64,000 nucleotides of DNA, from assembly GCF_900182905.1 (NCBI RefSeq), contig NZ_FXUF01000001.1, positions 552,165 through 616,164 on the forward strand, read 5' to 3'. The stretch is from Anoxynatronum buryatiense (lineage in GTDB: Bacteria > Bacillota > Clostridia > Peptostreptococcales > Tindalliaceae). Numbering within the stretch: position 1 is the first letter of the stretch; each line of letters begins with the position of its first letter. The translations under genes were made by a program, and so were the position numbers. Under the pieces are notes generated by a model. It made no database searches and was not told where the DNA came from. It saw nothing but the letters and a program-made list of their open reading frames with translations. Shown here piece by piece: positions 8,362 through 16,288 of the stretch.

Positions 8362-9321
8362 TCATGGAGCATCAGGTGATTCATTCATCATTTTACGAAC
8401 CCGCTGTTCATCCCGATAGAGAATGGGGGCAGAGGAAAAAAACTGTCCTTCTTCAAAGGCTTTTCGTTCCATGTTCATCAACTCATGGGTAATTTGGGTC
8501 ATATTGCGAGGCGTTTCTGGCGGCAGGACAAATGCATCGTCTCCCAGTGTATGCCTTCGGTAATACACATAGCTTTTCCAAAGACGCTGTTTGATCCGGC
8601 TCACTTTTGAAGGTTGTCTTAAAATCGCCTGTATTTGCATTTTGAGTTCTTCTGAATGCCCAGGGAAAAAACCCTTGGGCAGTGCTGCCAGATCTTTCCC
8701 GATCTGTCGGGCGGCTGGTTCGTCCAGCTCCTGACACAAAAACTTGACAGTATACCACAAATTATACAATTCCTGCTTCGAAGTCACCTCTTGCCTTCCC
8801 ACCCAAACAAACGCATGCAGCCTTCTGCGCCAATCCCACCAACGCAGTGGGCTTTCGAGATCAATGGCTGGAATAAGAAAAAAACCTTCCTCAAGGAGCA
8901 GCGCCCCCAAAACGCCCGGGGGGTGTCCCAGTCTTTGGTTTTTAAGGCTTGTGCGGTAAACACCACAGGTAGGGCTGCCCTCCATAAAAACATACCCAAC
9001 GGCTCCGGCTGATCGCAAAATCTCCAGCGATTGGAGACAAGCCTGTTTGACAGCATCTGTCACGTCCTGTCCTCTGCGATTCAGCACACGCGCTTTTCCA
9101 GCCCATACATCGTGCCCATTGCCTCCCGAAAGTCGAATGGGATCTCTGGGGACACCCAGGCCTGCCGCCACTTCAGGACAGACAGGATGCCAGATGAAAT
9201 CACCCTGCTCCCTGTTCAACAGCTGGATTCGATCCCACCCTTTCCGGTTATATCTGTAGGGCGCCCCAAAATTACATCCACTCACTCCCAAAACCACTTT
9301 ATCCTGCAGAATGAACTTCAT
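8362..9321 (-). CDS. DUF523 family protein with a long C-terminal extension
   Basis: A 319-residue protein. Residues 1-150 match the DUF523 (YbbK-like) pattern: VLGVSGCNFGAPYRYNRKG near the start, HPVCPEVAAGLGVPRDPIRL, and the cysteine motif EGSPTCGVYRT. DUF523 alone is usually about 150 residues, so the C-terminal half, rich in charged and aromatic residues, is an added domain I do not recognise. The ATG at 9321 is chosen because GGAG sits nine bases upstream; two upstream ATGs (9336, 9327) are too close to or before that site. Function is unknown; the conserved cysteines suggest metal or sulfur chemistry. Confidence 0.75.
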   Translation of the reverse strand: MKFILQDKVVLGVSGCNFGAPYRYNRKGWDRIQLLNREQGDFIWHPVCPEVAAGLGVPRDPIRLSGGNGHDVWAGKARVLNRRGQDVTDAVKQACLQSLEILRSAGAVGYVFMEGSPTCGVYRTSLKNQRLGHPPGVLGALLLEEGFFLIPAIDLESPLRWWDWRRRLHAFVWVGRQEVTSKQELYNLWYTVKFLCQELDEPAARQIGKDLAALPKGFFPGHSEELKMQIQAILRQPSKVSRIKQRLWKSYVYYRRHTLGDDAFVLPPETPRNMTQITHELMNMERKAFEEGQFFSSAPILYRDEQRVRKMMNESPDAP

Positions 9322-9415
9322 GACCATCAGCTCCATTTCTGATCATTTATATTTCAATAGTTTTCGCTGTCTCTGGCCTTTCCTTGGGCTTATACCCATT
9401 ACATGGTTAAATATG

Positions 9416-9441
9416 CAAAAACCCGCCATAGTGGCAGGTTT
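9416..9441 (-). terminator. Terminator downstream of argB
   Basis: On the minus strand AAACCTGCCA and TGGCGGGTTT form a near-perfect stem around a CTA loop, followed by TTTTTGC. It lies about 70 bp beyond the argB stop codon. Confidence 0.7.
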
Positions 9442-9510
9442 CAGGCTGTTGCGAAGTGTCATATGCTTTAGCCGCATGTAGCAGGTCATTGTAATGTCAG
9501 GATGCCGATG

Positions 9511-10359
9511 CTACCGTGTCAACATGGTACCAATCCCATCGTTGGTAAAAATTTCAAGCAGTAGCGCGTGTGGTTTATTACCGTTGATCATGTGTACGCG
9601 TTCGACCCCTCCCATGACAGCCTTTCGGCAATATTTTATTTTCGGGATCATTCCATTTTGAACAATGCCCCGGGCGATGAGATCGTCGATTTCATCCACA
9701 TGAATATGCGACAGCAGGCTCCCGGGTGATTCCACCGATTCCAGCACACCTTCAACATTGGTAATGTACACCAGTTTCTTGGCATTCAATGCCAGTGCTA
9801 TTCGTGACGCTGCCTCGTCGGCATTGATGTTGTATGACTCACCGGATGCACCAATGCCGACAGGTGCCACCACCGGAACATAATCCAGATTCAACAGCTG
9901 ATGAATCAGTTCGCCTCTCACTTCTTTCACTTTTCCCACCAGTCCCAGAGCCGGGTCGCGGGCTTCAGAAACCAGCAGTCTCCCATCTTTTCCGCTGATG
10001 CCGGTTGCCAGTACACCCATTTGATTCAGACGACCGACTATTTCCGAATTGATTTTTCCCAGCAGCGCCATCTCCACCAGTGTCATGGTTTCAGCATCTG
10101 TCACCCGAAGGCCATTCACATAGACCGGTTCTTTGCCCATTTTTTCCATGAGTGCGTTGATTTCAGGTCCGCCACCATGAACGATCACAGGATTCATCCC
10201 CACATATTTCATCAGCACTATGTCTTCAATGACAGTCTGTTTTAACTCTTCGTCTATCATGGCATTTCCCCCATATTTAACGACCACAATTTCATTCCTG
10301 AACTGCTTAATATAGGGGATGCTCTCCACCAAGATACCGGCTTTTTCACAAGGGTTCAT
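9511..10359 (-). CDS. argB: Acetylglutamate kinase
   Basis: A 282-residue amino-acid kinase catalysing ATP-dependent phosphorylation of N-acetylglutamate, the second step of arginine synthesis. Signature elements are VVKYGGNAM (phosphate loop), VIVHGGGPEINALMEKMG (substrate), ITNVEGVL and MIPKIKYCRKAVMGGVERVHMING near the C-terminus, all in canonical order and at normal length. I start it at the ATG at 10359, preceded by GAAGGAG; a longer in-frame extension would pass through the promoter. No other arg gene is nearby, so it is an orphan. A strong promoter with a 22-bp palindrome over its -10 region indicates repression by a dimeric regulator, plausibly ArgR. Confidence 0.95.
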   Translation of the reverse strand: MNPCEKAGILVESIPYIKQFRNEIVVVKYGGNAMIDEELKQTVIEDIVLMKYVGMNPVIVHGGGPEINALMEKMGKEPVYVNGLRVTDAETMTLVEMALLGKINSEIVGRLNQMGVLATGISGKDGRLLVSEARDPALGLVGKVKEVRGELIHQLLNLDYVPVVAPVGIGASGESYNINADEAASRIALALNAKKLVYITNVEGVLESVESPGSLLSHIHVDEIDDLIARGIVQNGMIPKIKYCRKAVMGGVERVHMINGNKPHALLLEIFTNDGIGTMLTR

Positions 10360-10375
10360 GTGAACCACTCCTTCG

Positions 10376-10397
10376 TAAATGTATATATATACATTTA
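10376..10397. promoter_or_regulatory. 22-bp perfect palindrome over the argB promoter (candidate operator)
   Basis: The segment is a perfect inverted repeat centred between 10386 and 10387, with half-site TAAATGTATAT. It overlaps the -10 hexamer and the predicted start site of argB. The layout, TGTAT and ATACA flanking an AT core, resembles ARG boxes (TGAAT, AT-rich core, ATTCA) without matching exactly. Confidence 0.5.
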
Positions 10398-10422
10398 TAC
10401 TTATAAATAACCTTTTTGTCAA
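10394..10422 (-). promoter_or_regulatory. Promoter of argB
   Basis: Minus strand: a consensus TTGACA (10417-10422) and TATAAA (10394-10399) separated by exactly 17 bp. Confidence 0.8.
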
Positions 10423-10699
10423 GCACTATTTAACGTTTATCTGTTGCCTGTGACACTTTTATTTCAGCAATGAAAGACAGATCAAAGCCGCTGTTGCAGT
10501 ATTTCTGCCGGCAGCTGAGAAACTGTCGGAGAGCTGCGAGTATAAAAACACAACCTGATACTTTATAAACTTTGCTCCTCATTTTTGATGCACACACCAT
10601 TTCCTGCACCAAAAAAGCAGACGCCCTCTTGCTCAGAAATGCGTCTGCTGGTTGATATTCATTCATCTTGTTATGGTTCTTACACATGATTTGCCGGAA
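10423..10699. other. Intergenic region upstream of argB
   Basis: This gap of about 280 bp lies between the argB promoter and the stop of the DUF948-like gene. It contains the terminator at 10611-10649. A possible 85-residue minus-strand frame (10430-10687) runs across that terminator and is rejected. I see no other feature. Confidence 0.5.
10611..10649 (-). terminator. Terminator of the YtxH/DUF948-like operon
   Basis: Minus strand: AGCAGACGC (641-649 arm) pairs with GCGTCTGCT (616-624 arm) as a 9-bp perfect stem, followed by TTTTT. Confidence 0.8.
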
Positions 10700-11095
10700 C
10701 TAAAACCACTTTTTCTTTTTGGATCCCCCAAAGAACGATTTTATCATCAGCAGCAATTTAAACGCTTCCTTTAGGGGCTCCACCACTTCTTCATTGATGC
10801 CTTCCACCATATCTGTCACATAATCAGTCACATCGCTGACATTTTCAATGGCCGACTGGACATGTACCATACTTTGATCCACATGTTTCGTGATCCCTTC
10901 CACATGTTCAAGTACACGGGGAATACGTTCCAGGGACTCGTCCAGGTGTTTTTCATTTTTTGAAACAATTTCCTGGATACTCTTCAGTGTTTCATTCACC
11001 CGCATGAGCAGGATCAGAAGATAGACCAGCACACCCACACCTAAAACAGACATCAGCACGACGAGCAGTTCGCCAACAGTGATGGTTGCATTCAT
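10700..11095 (-). CDS. DUF948-like membrane-anchored coiled-coil protein
   Basis: A 131-residue protein with one N-terminal membrane helix (about 8-31) followed by a long amphipathic helix rich in Glu, Val and Lys with heptad spacing, ending in a basic tail GGSKKKKWF. This is the architecture of DUF948 general-stress or envelope proteins. AAAGGTGTGAT sets the ATG. It follows the YtxH-like gene by 25 bp and shares a terminator, so the two form an operon. DUF948 and YtxH proteins are regularly neighbours in Firmicutes; no enzymatic role is known. Confidence 0.75.
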   Translation of the reverse strand: MNATITVGELLVVLMSVLGVGVLVYLLILLMRVNETLKSIQEIVSKNEKHLDESLERIPRVLEHVEGITKHVDQSMVHVQSAIENVSDVTDYVTDMVEGINEEVVEPLKEAFKLLLMIKSFFGGSKKKKWF

Positions 11096-11120
11096 GTAAT
11101 CACACCTTTATGGAAGATTA

Positions 11121-11681
11121 TTATTTTTCAAGTTCCTTTTTTGCAGCTTCGGCAGCTTTTTCAACTTTCTCTTTCGCATCTTTCCCTTTTTCAACTTTTT
11201 CTTCCACAGCATCTTCAATTTGTTCCTTGACATCTTCAACTTTGTCTTCCACACCATCTGCCATTGCGTCAAGTTCTTCATCAAGGTTCTCTTTGTCTCG
11301 CTTGAGTTTCAGTTTCAAGTCGACTGCTTTTTCTTTCAGGTCGTCTGCCTTATCACCAATCACTTCTTTTGTTTCTTCATAAAAGGAGCTGATTTTTTCC
11401 TTGCCCTCTTCCAGATTTTCGCCCAGTTTTATTTTGGTTTCTTTCAGTTCCTCTTCAACCTTTTCCTTGGCTTTAAGAATTTCTTCCTTCGTTTTTTTGC
11501 GGGTGTTTTCTCCTTTGTCAGGCGCAAAGAAGACACCGGCTAAGCCTCCAAGGAATGCACCGGTAACCAGGCCTTTTGCAACACCTCTGCGTTTTTCAGC
11601 CATTTTTTCTTTCCGTGCACGTTCAGGGTCAAGTACCTTTTTCAGTTCATGCATTTTTTTGGACAGTTCTTTCAAGCTCAT
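11121..11681 (-). CDS. YtxH-like, LEA-like helical protein
   Basis: A 186-residue protein. Residues about 35-55 carry the YtxH glycine-rich helix (VTGAFLGGLAGVFFAPDKG) followed by a highly charged Lys/Glu repeat region, about 130 residues of near-continuous helix resembling late-embryogenesis-abundant proteins, with Lys-Glu alternation and no cysteine. GGGAGTGAAAG precedes the ATG. YtxH proteins belong to general-stress regulons; a membrane-associated protective role is a family-level inference. It is first in a two-gene operon driven by the promoter at 11721-11750. Confidence 0.8.
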   Translation of the reverse strand: MSLKELSKKMHELKKVLDPERARKEKMAEKRRGVAKGLVTGAFLGGLAGVFFAPDKGENTRKKTKEEILKAKEKVEEELKETKIKLGENLEEGKEKISSFYEETKEVIGDKADDLKEKAVDLKLKLKRDKENLDEELDAMADGVEDKVEDVKEQIEDAVEEKVEKGKDAKEKVEKAAEAAKKELEK

Positions 11682-11720
11682 GCACTTTCACTCCCTTATT
11701 TGATGACGTTGTTTCGTTGG

Positions 11721-11750
11721 ATTATACCCCATCACATGCAATATAAACAA
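11721..11750 (-). promoter_or_regulatory. Promoter of the YtxH/DUF948 operon
   Basis: Minus strand: TTGTTT (11745-11750) and perfect TATAAT (11721-11726), 18 bp apart. The same -35/-10 pair drives the FMN-binding lipoprotein. Confidence 0.6.
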
Positions 11751-11790
11751 GCATTTTGAGACTTTTGGCGTTCTTCATCGACAGAAGTGC

Positions 11791-11831
11791 CGGAAAAAAA
11801 TAAAAGAGCCCCATAAAAACCGGGGGCTCTT
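11791..11831 (-). terminator. Terminator of glutamine synthetase
   Basis: Minus strand: AAGAGCCCC (823-831 arm) pairs with GGGGCTCTT (804-812 arm), then TTATTTTTTT. It lies about 50 bp past the glnA stop. Confidence 0.85.
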
Positions 11832-11879
11832 GGCGATATTTGTCTGAAAATGTTGTAGTATTTTTACTGCAGACTTTAC

Positions 11880-13820
11880 CTAAAACCCATTAATCTCTTC
11901 CAGGAGATTTCGACGATATTGCAGGTAAAGCTGTTTCAGGCTGTTCACTTGCTCTGCAATGTACAACTGCAGTTCAGAAACACGTGCATAGTCTTGATCG
12001 GTAACTGCTTCTCTCAACTGTGTCAGGTGTGCTTTTTTCTCAAGGCTGTCTTTCATCAGCTCATACCGAATGGCATTGATTTTCTCCCAGTTAACGACAT
12101 CAATATCAGTGACGTAATCCAACCCATGAAGCTTACTGGTTTTGCGAACAAGTTTCATGTGCTGATAAATGATACGCCCGGAAATTTCACTAACCCACTG
12201 GTCAAGAGTTGCAAGTTCATAAGAATGGACAATAGCCTCTGTAAAGACGTTGCCGCGGAATAATTTTTCTCTTTTGTCAGCAGCTTCGCGGAAGATCGTC
12301 AGGCTTTCCCAGACAGTGGCCGGCGGTTTACTGAAAAGTGTGTTTCGTTCTATTTCTGTGTAGTCGTCAAAGACATCATGCTCGCTACGGAACATTCTGG
12401 CGTCATCCAGGTAGAATTTCTCTTCTCCAGCTCCTTTGGAAAACTCAGCTTCCAACTCTTTTGATGTTAAACCGGCGGCAGCTACTGCCTTGATTCCGTC
12501 AAGCATCATCTGATAGGACGCTGCCACATACAGGTAGGTGTTGGACAGTGGATTGGGTGCACGCAGCTCAAAGCGTGTGGCCAACGGATTTTTCATGTCG
12601 CGTACCAATCCCACCAATACTGTTCTGTTTCGGGAAGGCGACTGAGGGGTGTGACCCACTGAACCTACAATGCACACAGGTGCTTCAAACCCAGGCTTCA
12701 GCCGATTGAAAGCATCATTGGTGGAGGTAACAAATGGGTTAATCGCTTCATAGTTTTCCAACAACCCCATGAGGCAGCCCCACCCTGCCGGACTTAAATA
12801 CTCATCGGTTTCAGGCGTCGTCATCAGGTTAATAAATTGGCCGTTTTTCAGGGAAAGACCAATGCCCATGTGTGTATGTTTGCCACTGCCGGCAACACCC
12901 TCAATGGGTTTCGCCATAAAAGTGACTTCAAGCCCATATTTTTCAAACACTTCTTCGATAATGTCTCTTACAAAAGCTTCATTATCTGCTGTTTCCATGG
13001 GCGTGTTATACTTCCAGTCGATTTCCAGCTGCTCCATGACATGGTCCAGCTTGCCGGTGTTACCGATTTTAGCCGTCACACCACCCACTTCCTTGTGCCC
13101 CATCTCGGGTTCAAGGCCGTAGTACTCCAGCATCATCATGGTTTCTTCGAGGGCCGTCCGCACACTGCCTTTTGTGCGCTTCCAATACTGTTCTTTCAGC
13201 GTTTGTGAGGTGGACAGCTTTTCAATATTGGCTCTATCCTGGGGCGTTCTGACCCAAAACTCCAGCTCTGTTGCTGCAGTCAGTTTCACTTTTTCAATGT
13301 CATCCACAGAACCAATTCCGTAAGACTTTAACATTTCAGGGTGAGCTGCAAATGTCTTTTTAAGTTCCGTGTCAAAGAACAGTTCCAATCGTTTCAGAAC
13401 ACCACGGGAACCAACATAGGTGTTTTCATGTTCCAGAAAAGCAGGAATTCGAAGTGTTCCAATGGGAAGCCCATTTTCTTCATAGTGGTGATCCGGGTTG
13501 TAATCCACATACCAGTTGACTTCCAAATCTGGAATAATATCCACTTTGGCATTATTAAGCGTTGCAATCTCGTGAAGCATAACGCTGGAACCGTCAGTCT
13601 GAACGCCCAGTTTTAAAAAGGCTTCCACATCATCAAGCATAATGGAGATGGGAATTTTTTCATCTGTATTATTTCCTCTCAGATCCACCCCCACCAGCGA
13701 AACAAACTGGATGTTGGGGAATGCCTGTAACAGCCTGGTCAGTGTATCCTTATCATGGGCCCACACCGGTACGCTGTAAAGCATTTTCTGTGACAATAAG
13801 TGGTCAAGGTTTTTTTCCAT
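11880..13820 (-). CDS. glnA: Glutamine synthetase, long clostridial form
   Basis: A 646-residue glutamine synthetase, ATP-dependent glutamate plus ammonia to glutamine. The core has the beta-grasp start, the metal and glutamate segment AGSGKHTHMGIGLSL, and the C-terminal catalytic segment TRFELRAPNPLSNTYLYVAA. Ordinary GlnA is about 440-470 residues; here an inserted N-terminal segment and a helical tail of roughly 150 residues (SELATLDQWVSEIS onward) make it longer, as in a group common in anaerobic Firmicutes. GAAGGAGG sits eight bases from the ATG at 13820, but only two from an upstream ATG (13826), so I prefer 13820. It is monocistronic, with its own promoter and terminator. No glnR or nitrogen sensor is adjacent. 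Confidence 0.9.
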   Translation of the reverse strand: MEKNLDHLLSQKMLYSVPVWAHDKDTLTRLLQAFPNIQFVSLVGVDLRGNNTDEKIPISIMLDDVEAFLKLGVQTDGSSVMLHEIATLNNAKVDIIPDLEVNWYVDYNPDHHYEENGLPIGTLRIPAFLEHENTYVGSRGVLKRLELFFDTELKKTFAAHPEMLKSYGIGSVDDIEKVKLTAATELEFWVRTPQDRANIEKLSTSQTLKEQYWKRTKGSVRTALEETMMMLEYYGLEPEMGHKEVGGVTAKIGNTGKLDHVMEQLEIDWKYNTPMETADNEAFVRDIIEEVFEKYGLEVTFMAKPIEGVAGSGKHTHMGIGLSLKNGQFINLMTTPETDEYLSPAGWGCLMGLLENYEAINPFVTSTNDAFNRLKPGFEAPVCIVGSVGHTPQSPSRNRTVLVGLVRDMKNPLATRFELRAPNPLSNTYLYVAASYQMMLDGIKAVAAAGLTSKELEAEFSKGAGEEKFYLDDARMFRSEHDVFDDYTEIERNTLFSKPPATVWESLTIFREAADKREKLFRGNVFTEAIVHSYELATLDQWVSEISGRIIYQHMKLVRKTSKLHGLDYVTDIDVVNWEKINAIRYELMKDSLEKKAHLTQLREAVTDQDYARVSELQLYIAEQVNSLKQLYLQYRRNLLEEINGF

Positions 13821-13868
13821 TGTCATAGCCTCCTTCGCCTTGATGAATCGACACCATCAATAAAACTA

Positions 13869-13896
13869 ATTATAGCATGCTCCATTCAATTGTAAA
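13869..13896 (-). promoter_or_regulatory. Promoter of glutamine synthetase
   Basis: Minus strand: TTTACA (13891-13896) and perfect TATAAT (13869-13874), 16 bp apart, about 50 bp from the start codon. Confidence 0.65.
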
Positions 13897-13963
13897 GGGT
13901 AAAATGTAAAATAATTCAAATAAATGAATATTTATGCAAACCTTTTCCCGTTTTCACTTATGC

Positions 13964-13990
13964 AAAAACCTCCGTGAAAAGGAGGTTTTT
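13964..13990 (-). terminator. Terminator of the PsiE/CorC-like gene
   Basis: AAAAACCTCC (13964-13973) pairs perfectly with GGAGGTTTTT (13981-13990); T-runs occur on both strands. It lies 14 bp beyond the minus-strand stop at 14004. Confidence 0.8.
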
Positions 13991-14003
13991 TACAGGCAGT
14001 AGA

Positions 14004-14684
14004 TTAATAATGCCAGTTTGTTTGTGTGTCTTCTTTGTCTTTTTCTGCTTCTGAATTTTGGTCAACTTTGGTGATCATGACTTTTTCAATCACACCGTCA
14101 GTGGCTTTGACAACTTTAATGCGAATATCTCCTGATTCGAATTCTGATCCCTGCGAAACGGGCACGCAGGCTTCTTCTGCCAGACTGCACACCAGTCCTC
14201 CCACAGTGTTCCCCCGGTTTGTCGGCAAATCCAATCCGGTATCCTGATGAATTTTATCAACACTGGTGGATGCAGAGTAAACTCTGTCATCCCGTGCAAC
14301 AAAGTCTTTCTTCGGAGCCAGATATTTTAGAATGGCAAAAACACCGGCAATGGCCAATGTTCCCAGTACCATATCCATCATTGTTTCACCGTAAATCAGC
14401 ATCTTTCGGGCTATGACAAATAGTACCAACTCCAAAATGGCGTTTGTTGAGTGGGATAGCAGCATCAGCATGAGCTCGATGCCAACCACCAACAACAGTG
14501 TATGTGCCAAAAAATGCTTAAAAATGGAATACGCTTCGTCAGTTCCTGCCTGTAAAATAACTACAAAATACTTAACAATGTCAATGAGACCTATGGCAAT
14601 TCCAATTGCCAGCAGAACAGCCAATATAACTTCCAAAACATAGGTGTATTCTTCCAGCTTCTTCATAATGGTAAACTCTTTCAA
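14004..14684 (-). CDS. PsiE-like membrane protein with a C-terminal CorC-type domain
   Basis: A 226-residue protein. Four membrane helices fill about 15-125 (AVLLAIGIAIGLIDIVKYFV, LLLVVGIELMLMLL, LVLFVIARKMLIYG, MVLGTLAIAGVFAILKYLAP), resembling the phosphate-starvation PsiE family. The tail (about 150-215: LPTNRGNTVGGLVCSLAEE then IRIKVVKATDGVIEKVMITK) looks like the transporter-associated CorC_HlyC domain. I infer the joined architecture from pattern alone. The start is a TTG at 14684, since AGGAGA lies seven bases upstream, whereas the ATG at 14666 has no such site. Substrate and role are unknown; the cytosolic domain could be regulatory. Confidence 0.6.
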   Translation of the reverse strand: MKEFTIMKKLEEYTYVLEVILAVLLAIGIAIGLIDIVKYFVVILQAGTDEAYSIFKHFLAHTLLLVVGIELMLMLLSHSTNAILELVLFVIARKMLIYGETMMDMVLGTLAIAGVFAILKYLAPKKDFVARDDRVYSASTSVDKIHQDTGLDLPTNRGNTVGGLVCSLAEEACVPVSQGSEFESGDIRIKVVKATDGVIEKVMITKVDQNSEAEKDKEDTQTNWHY

Positions 14685-14830
14685 TTCAGCATCTCCTATT
14701 CATCGGTGATATGTTGCGGCCCTGTTCATCATTAAGGAATGAACCAACAGTGGCAGAGGGTACTATCCATTTTGTTTTCGCACTATTTCATAAATCCCTT
14801 CTTTCCGCAATCATCATTCCATGAGAGATG

Positions 14831-16051
14831 TTAGGGCTGCCACACCATTTCAATCATGGTCAGATCATCTTTTAAGCGAGACTGATGATCCACCATTTGC
14901 TTGAACTTCATGGCAAAGGGCCTTCCCTGGCCGTTACTTTCAGCCAGGTATTTACCTGCCATGTGCTGCAGCTTATCATAGTCCATGGGTTGCCGCATGT
15001 CATCCTCCAGTTCCAACAGTCCGTCTGAATAGACCAGCAACCGGTCACCAGACTGCAACTGAAGTGTTCCTTCCTCATATCCCTGAGAGAATTCAAAACC
15101 GATTGGCGTGCCATAGGCGTTTAGTGTTTCAATTGTCTGGTCTTGCCGCATGAGAAGCGGTTCAGGATGGGCCCCACGAACATACCGCAACTCACCAGTC
15201 TCCACATTGAACACCATGTAGAAAATTGTAAAATAATGCTGGTATTTTGTAAAGGAAAATCTTTTGTTTAAGTAGTGAATCACTTCCACCGGTGATACAA
15301 TTTCATAATATGGGGCTTCATCAAGTTCTCTTTTTAAGGGTGTGCCTCGATTCACATCCACCACAAGGAACTCAGAGAGTGCCACAGCCAGCATGGAAGA
15401 AGCCACCCCGTGTCCCATCACATCCACCATATATAGTCCCATGTGCCGGTCATCCAGCATGAAGATGTCGTAAATGTCGCCTCCTACTTTTCCGGAGGGT
15501 TGAAAGTGACAATAGAAATTGCAAAACGGCACTTGTATCAGATTTTGAGGAATCAGTGACTCTTGAATTTTAGCCGCTAATGTCAGATGGTGATCCAGTT
15601 CTGCCCGTTGGCGGTTAACCTTATGCAGGCTCTCTTCTAAAGCGCGTTGGGTCATCTCCAACCTGTTTTTTAATTCCACTTGTTTCAGTAGATTGTTGAC
15701 GCACTCCTTCAACTCAGTTTCCGAAACCGGTTCCAGCAGGCAATGAGTGACTCCTGCCTGGAACAGTGACTCCTTTGCCGTGTTCCCCTTGTCAGGAAGC
15801 TGCACAACGATGGGTGTTTCTTTCAATTTGATCTGTAATCTGGCATGCTTGATACATGCAAGCAGCTTTGGCATGTCTTCGTTATCGGTTTGGACAAAGA
15901 TCAACTGCGGCTCCATGCGAAGCACTTCTTGCAACACATTCTCGTCGCAGATACGCTGAGTCACCTCAAAGCCCCATTTTCGAAACTGGTCTTTGTTCAG
16001 TCTGTTACTGTGGGTACTGGTTTCCAGAATCAGTATTTTGGCAGCTTGCAT
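14831..16051 (-). CDS. PP2C-type (SpoIIE/RsbU) phosphatase with a degenerate receiver domain
   Basis: A 406-residue protein. Residues 1-120 have receiver-domain length and strand pattern but lack the acidic pair (KILILETSTHS where VDD is expected) and the phosphoacceptor region reads LIFVQTDNED, so phosphorylation is doubtful. A coiled coil (about 125-160) leads to a complete PP2C domain: KVGGDIYDIFMLDD, MVDVMGHGVASSMLAVALS, LLVYSDGLLELED and KDDLTMIEM supply the metal-binding aspartates. Such phosphatases act on phosphorylated anti-anti-sigma factors in partner-switching pathways. No STAS or anti-sigma gene is adjacent. It is divergent from the RNase gene. Confidence 0.85.
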   Translation of the reverse strand: MQAAKILILETSTHSNRLNKDQFRKWGFEVTQRICDENVLQEVLRMEPQLIFVQTDNEDMPKLLACIKHARLQIKLKETPIVVQLPDKGNTAKESLFQAGVTHCLLEPVSETELKECVNNLLKQVELKNRLEMTQRALEESLHKVNRQRAELDHHLTLAAKIQESLIPQNLIQVPFCNFYCHFQPSGKVGGDIYDIFMLDDRHMGLYMVDVMGHGVASSMLAVALSEFLVVDVNRGTPLKRELDEAPYYEIVSPVEVIHYLNKRFSFTKYQHYFTIFYMVFNVETGELRYVRGAHPEPLLMRQDQTIETLNAYGTPIGFEFSQGYEEGTLQLQSGDRLLVYSDGLLELEDDMRQPMDYDKLQHMAGKYLAESNGQGRPFAMKFKQMVDHQSRLKDDLTMIEMVWQP

Positions 16052-16288
16052 CGTCGTTTCAGGTTCCTTTCGCTCCGGTTTCAGCAGTATCGGAAACGTC
16101 GACTACTTGGTCGCGTGACGTCATCACCGATTTGATGTCCCCGTTGTTGATGAGTCTTTCTATCAGTGTAACGTTTCTTCAGTGCCAAGGCAACGGCTTT
16201 TTTCGGTTGTTTGTCATCTGCATATTGGGGAATGTATGTAACAATGTTGCTGTTGTTGAGTCCATCATAAGAAAGAAAGGTGAATGCC

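Noticed and set aside
10430..10687. 85-residue minus-strand ORF
   Set aside because: It lies across the terminator of the YtxH/DUF948 operon, has no ribosome-binding site and no recognisable sequence.
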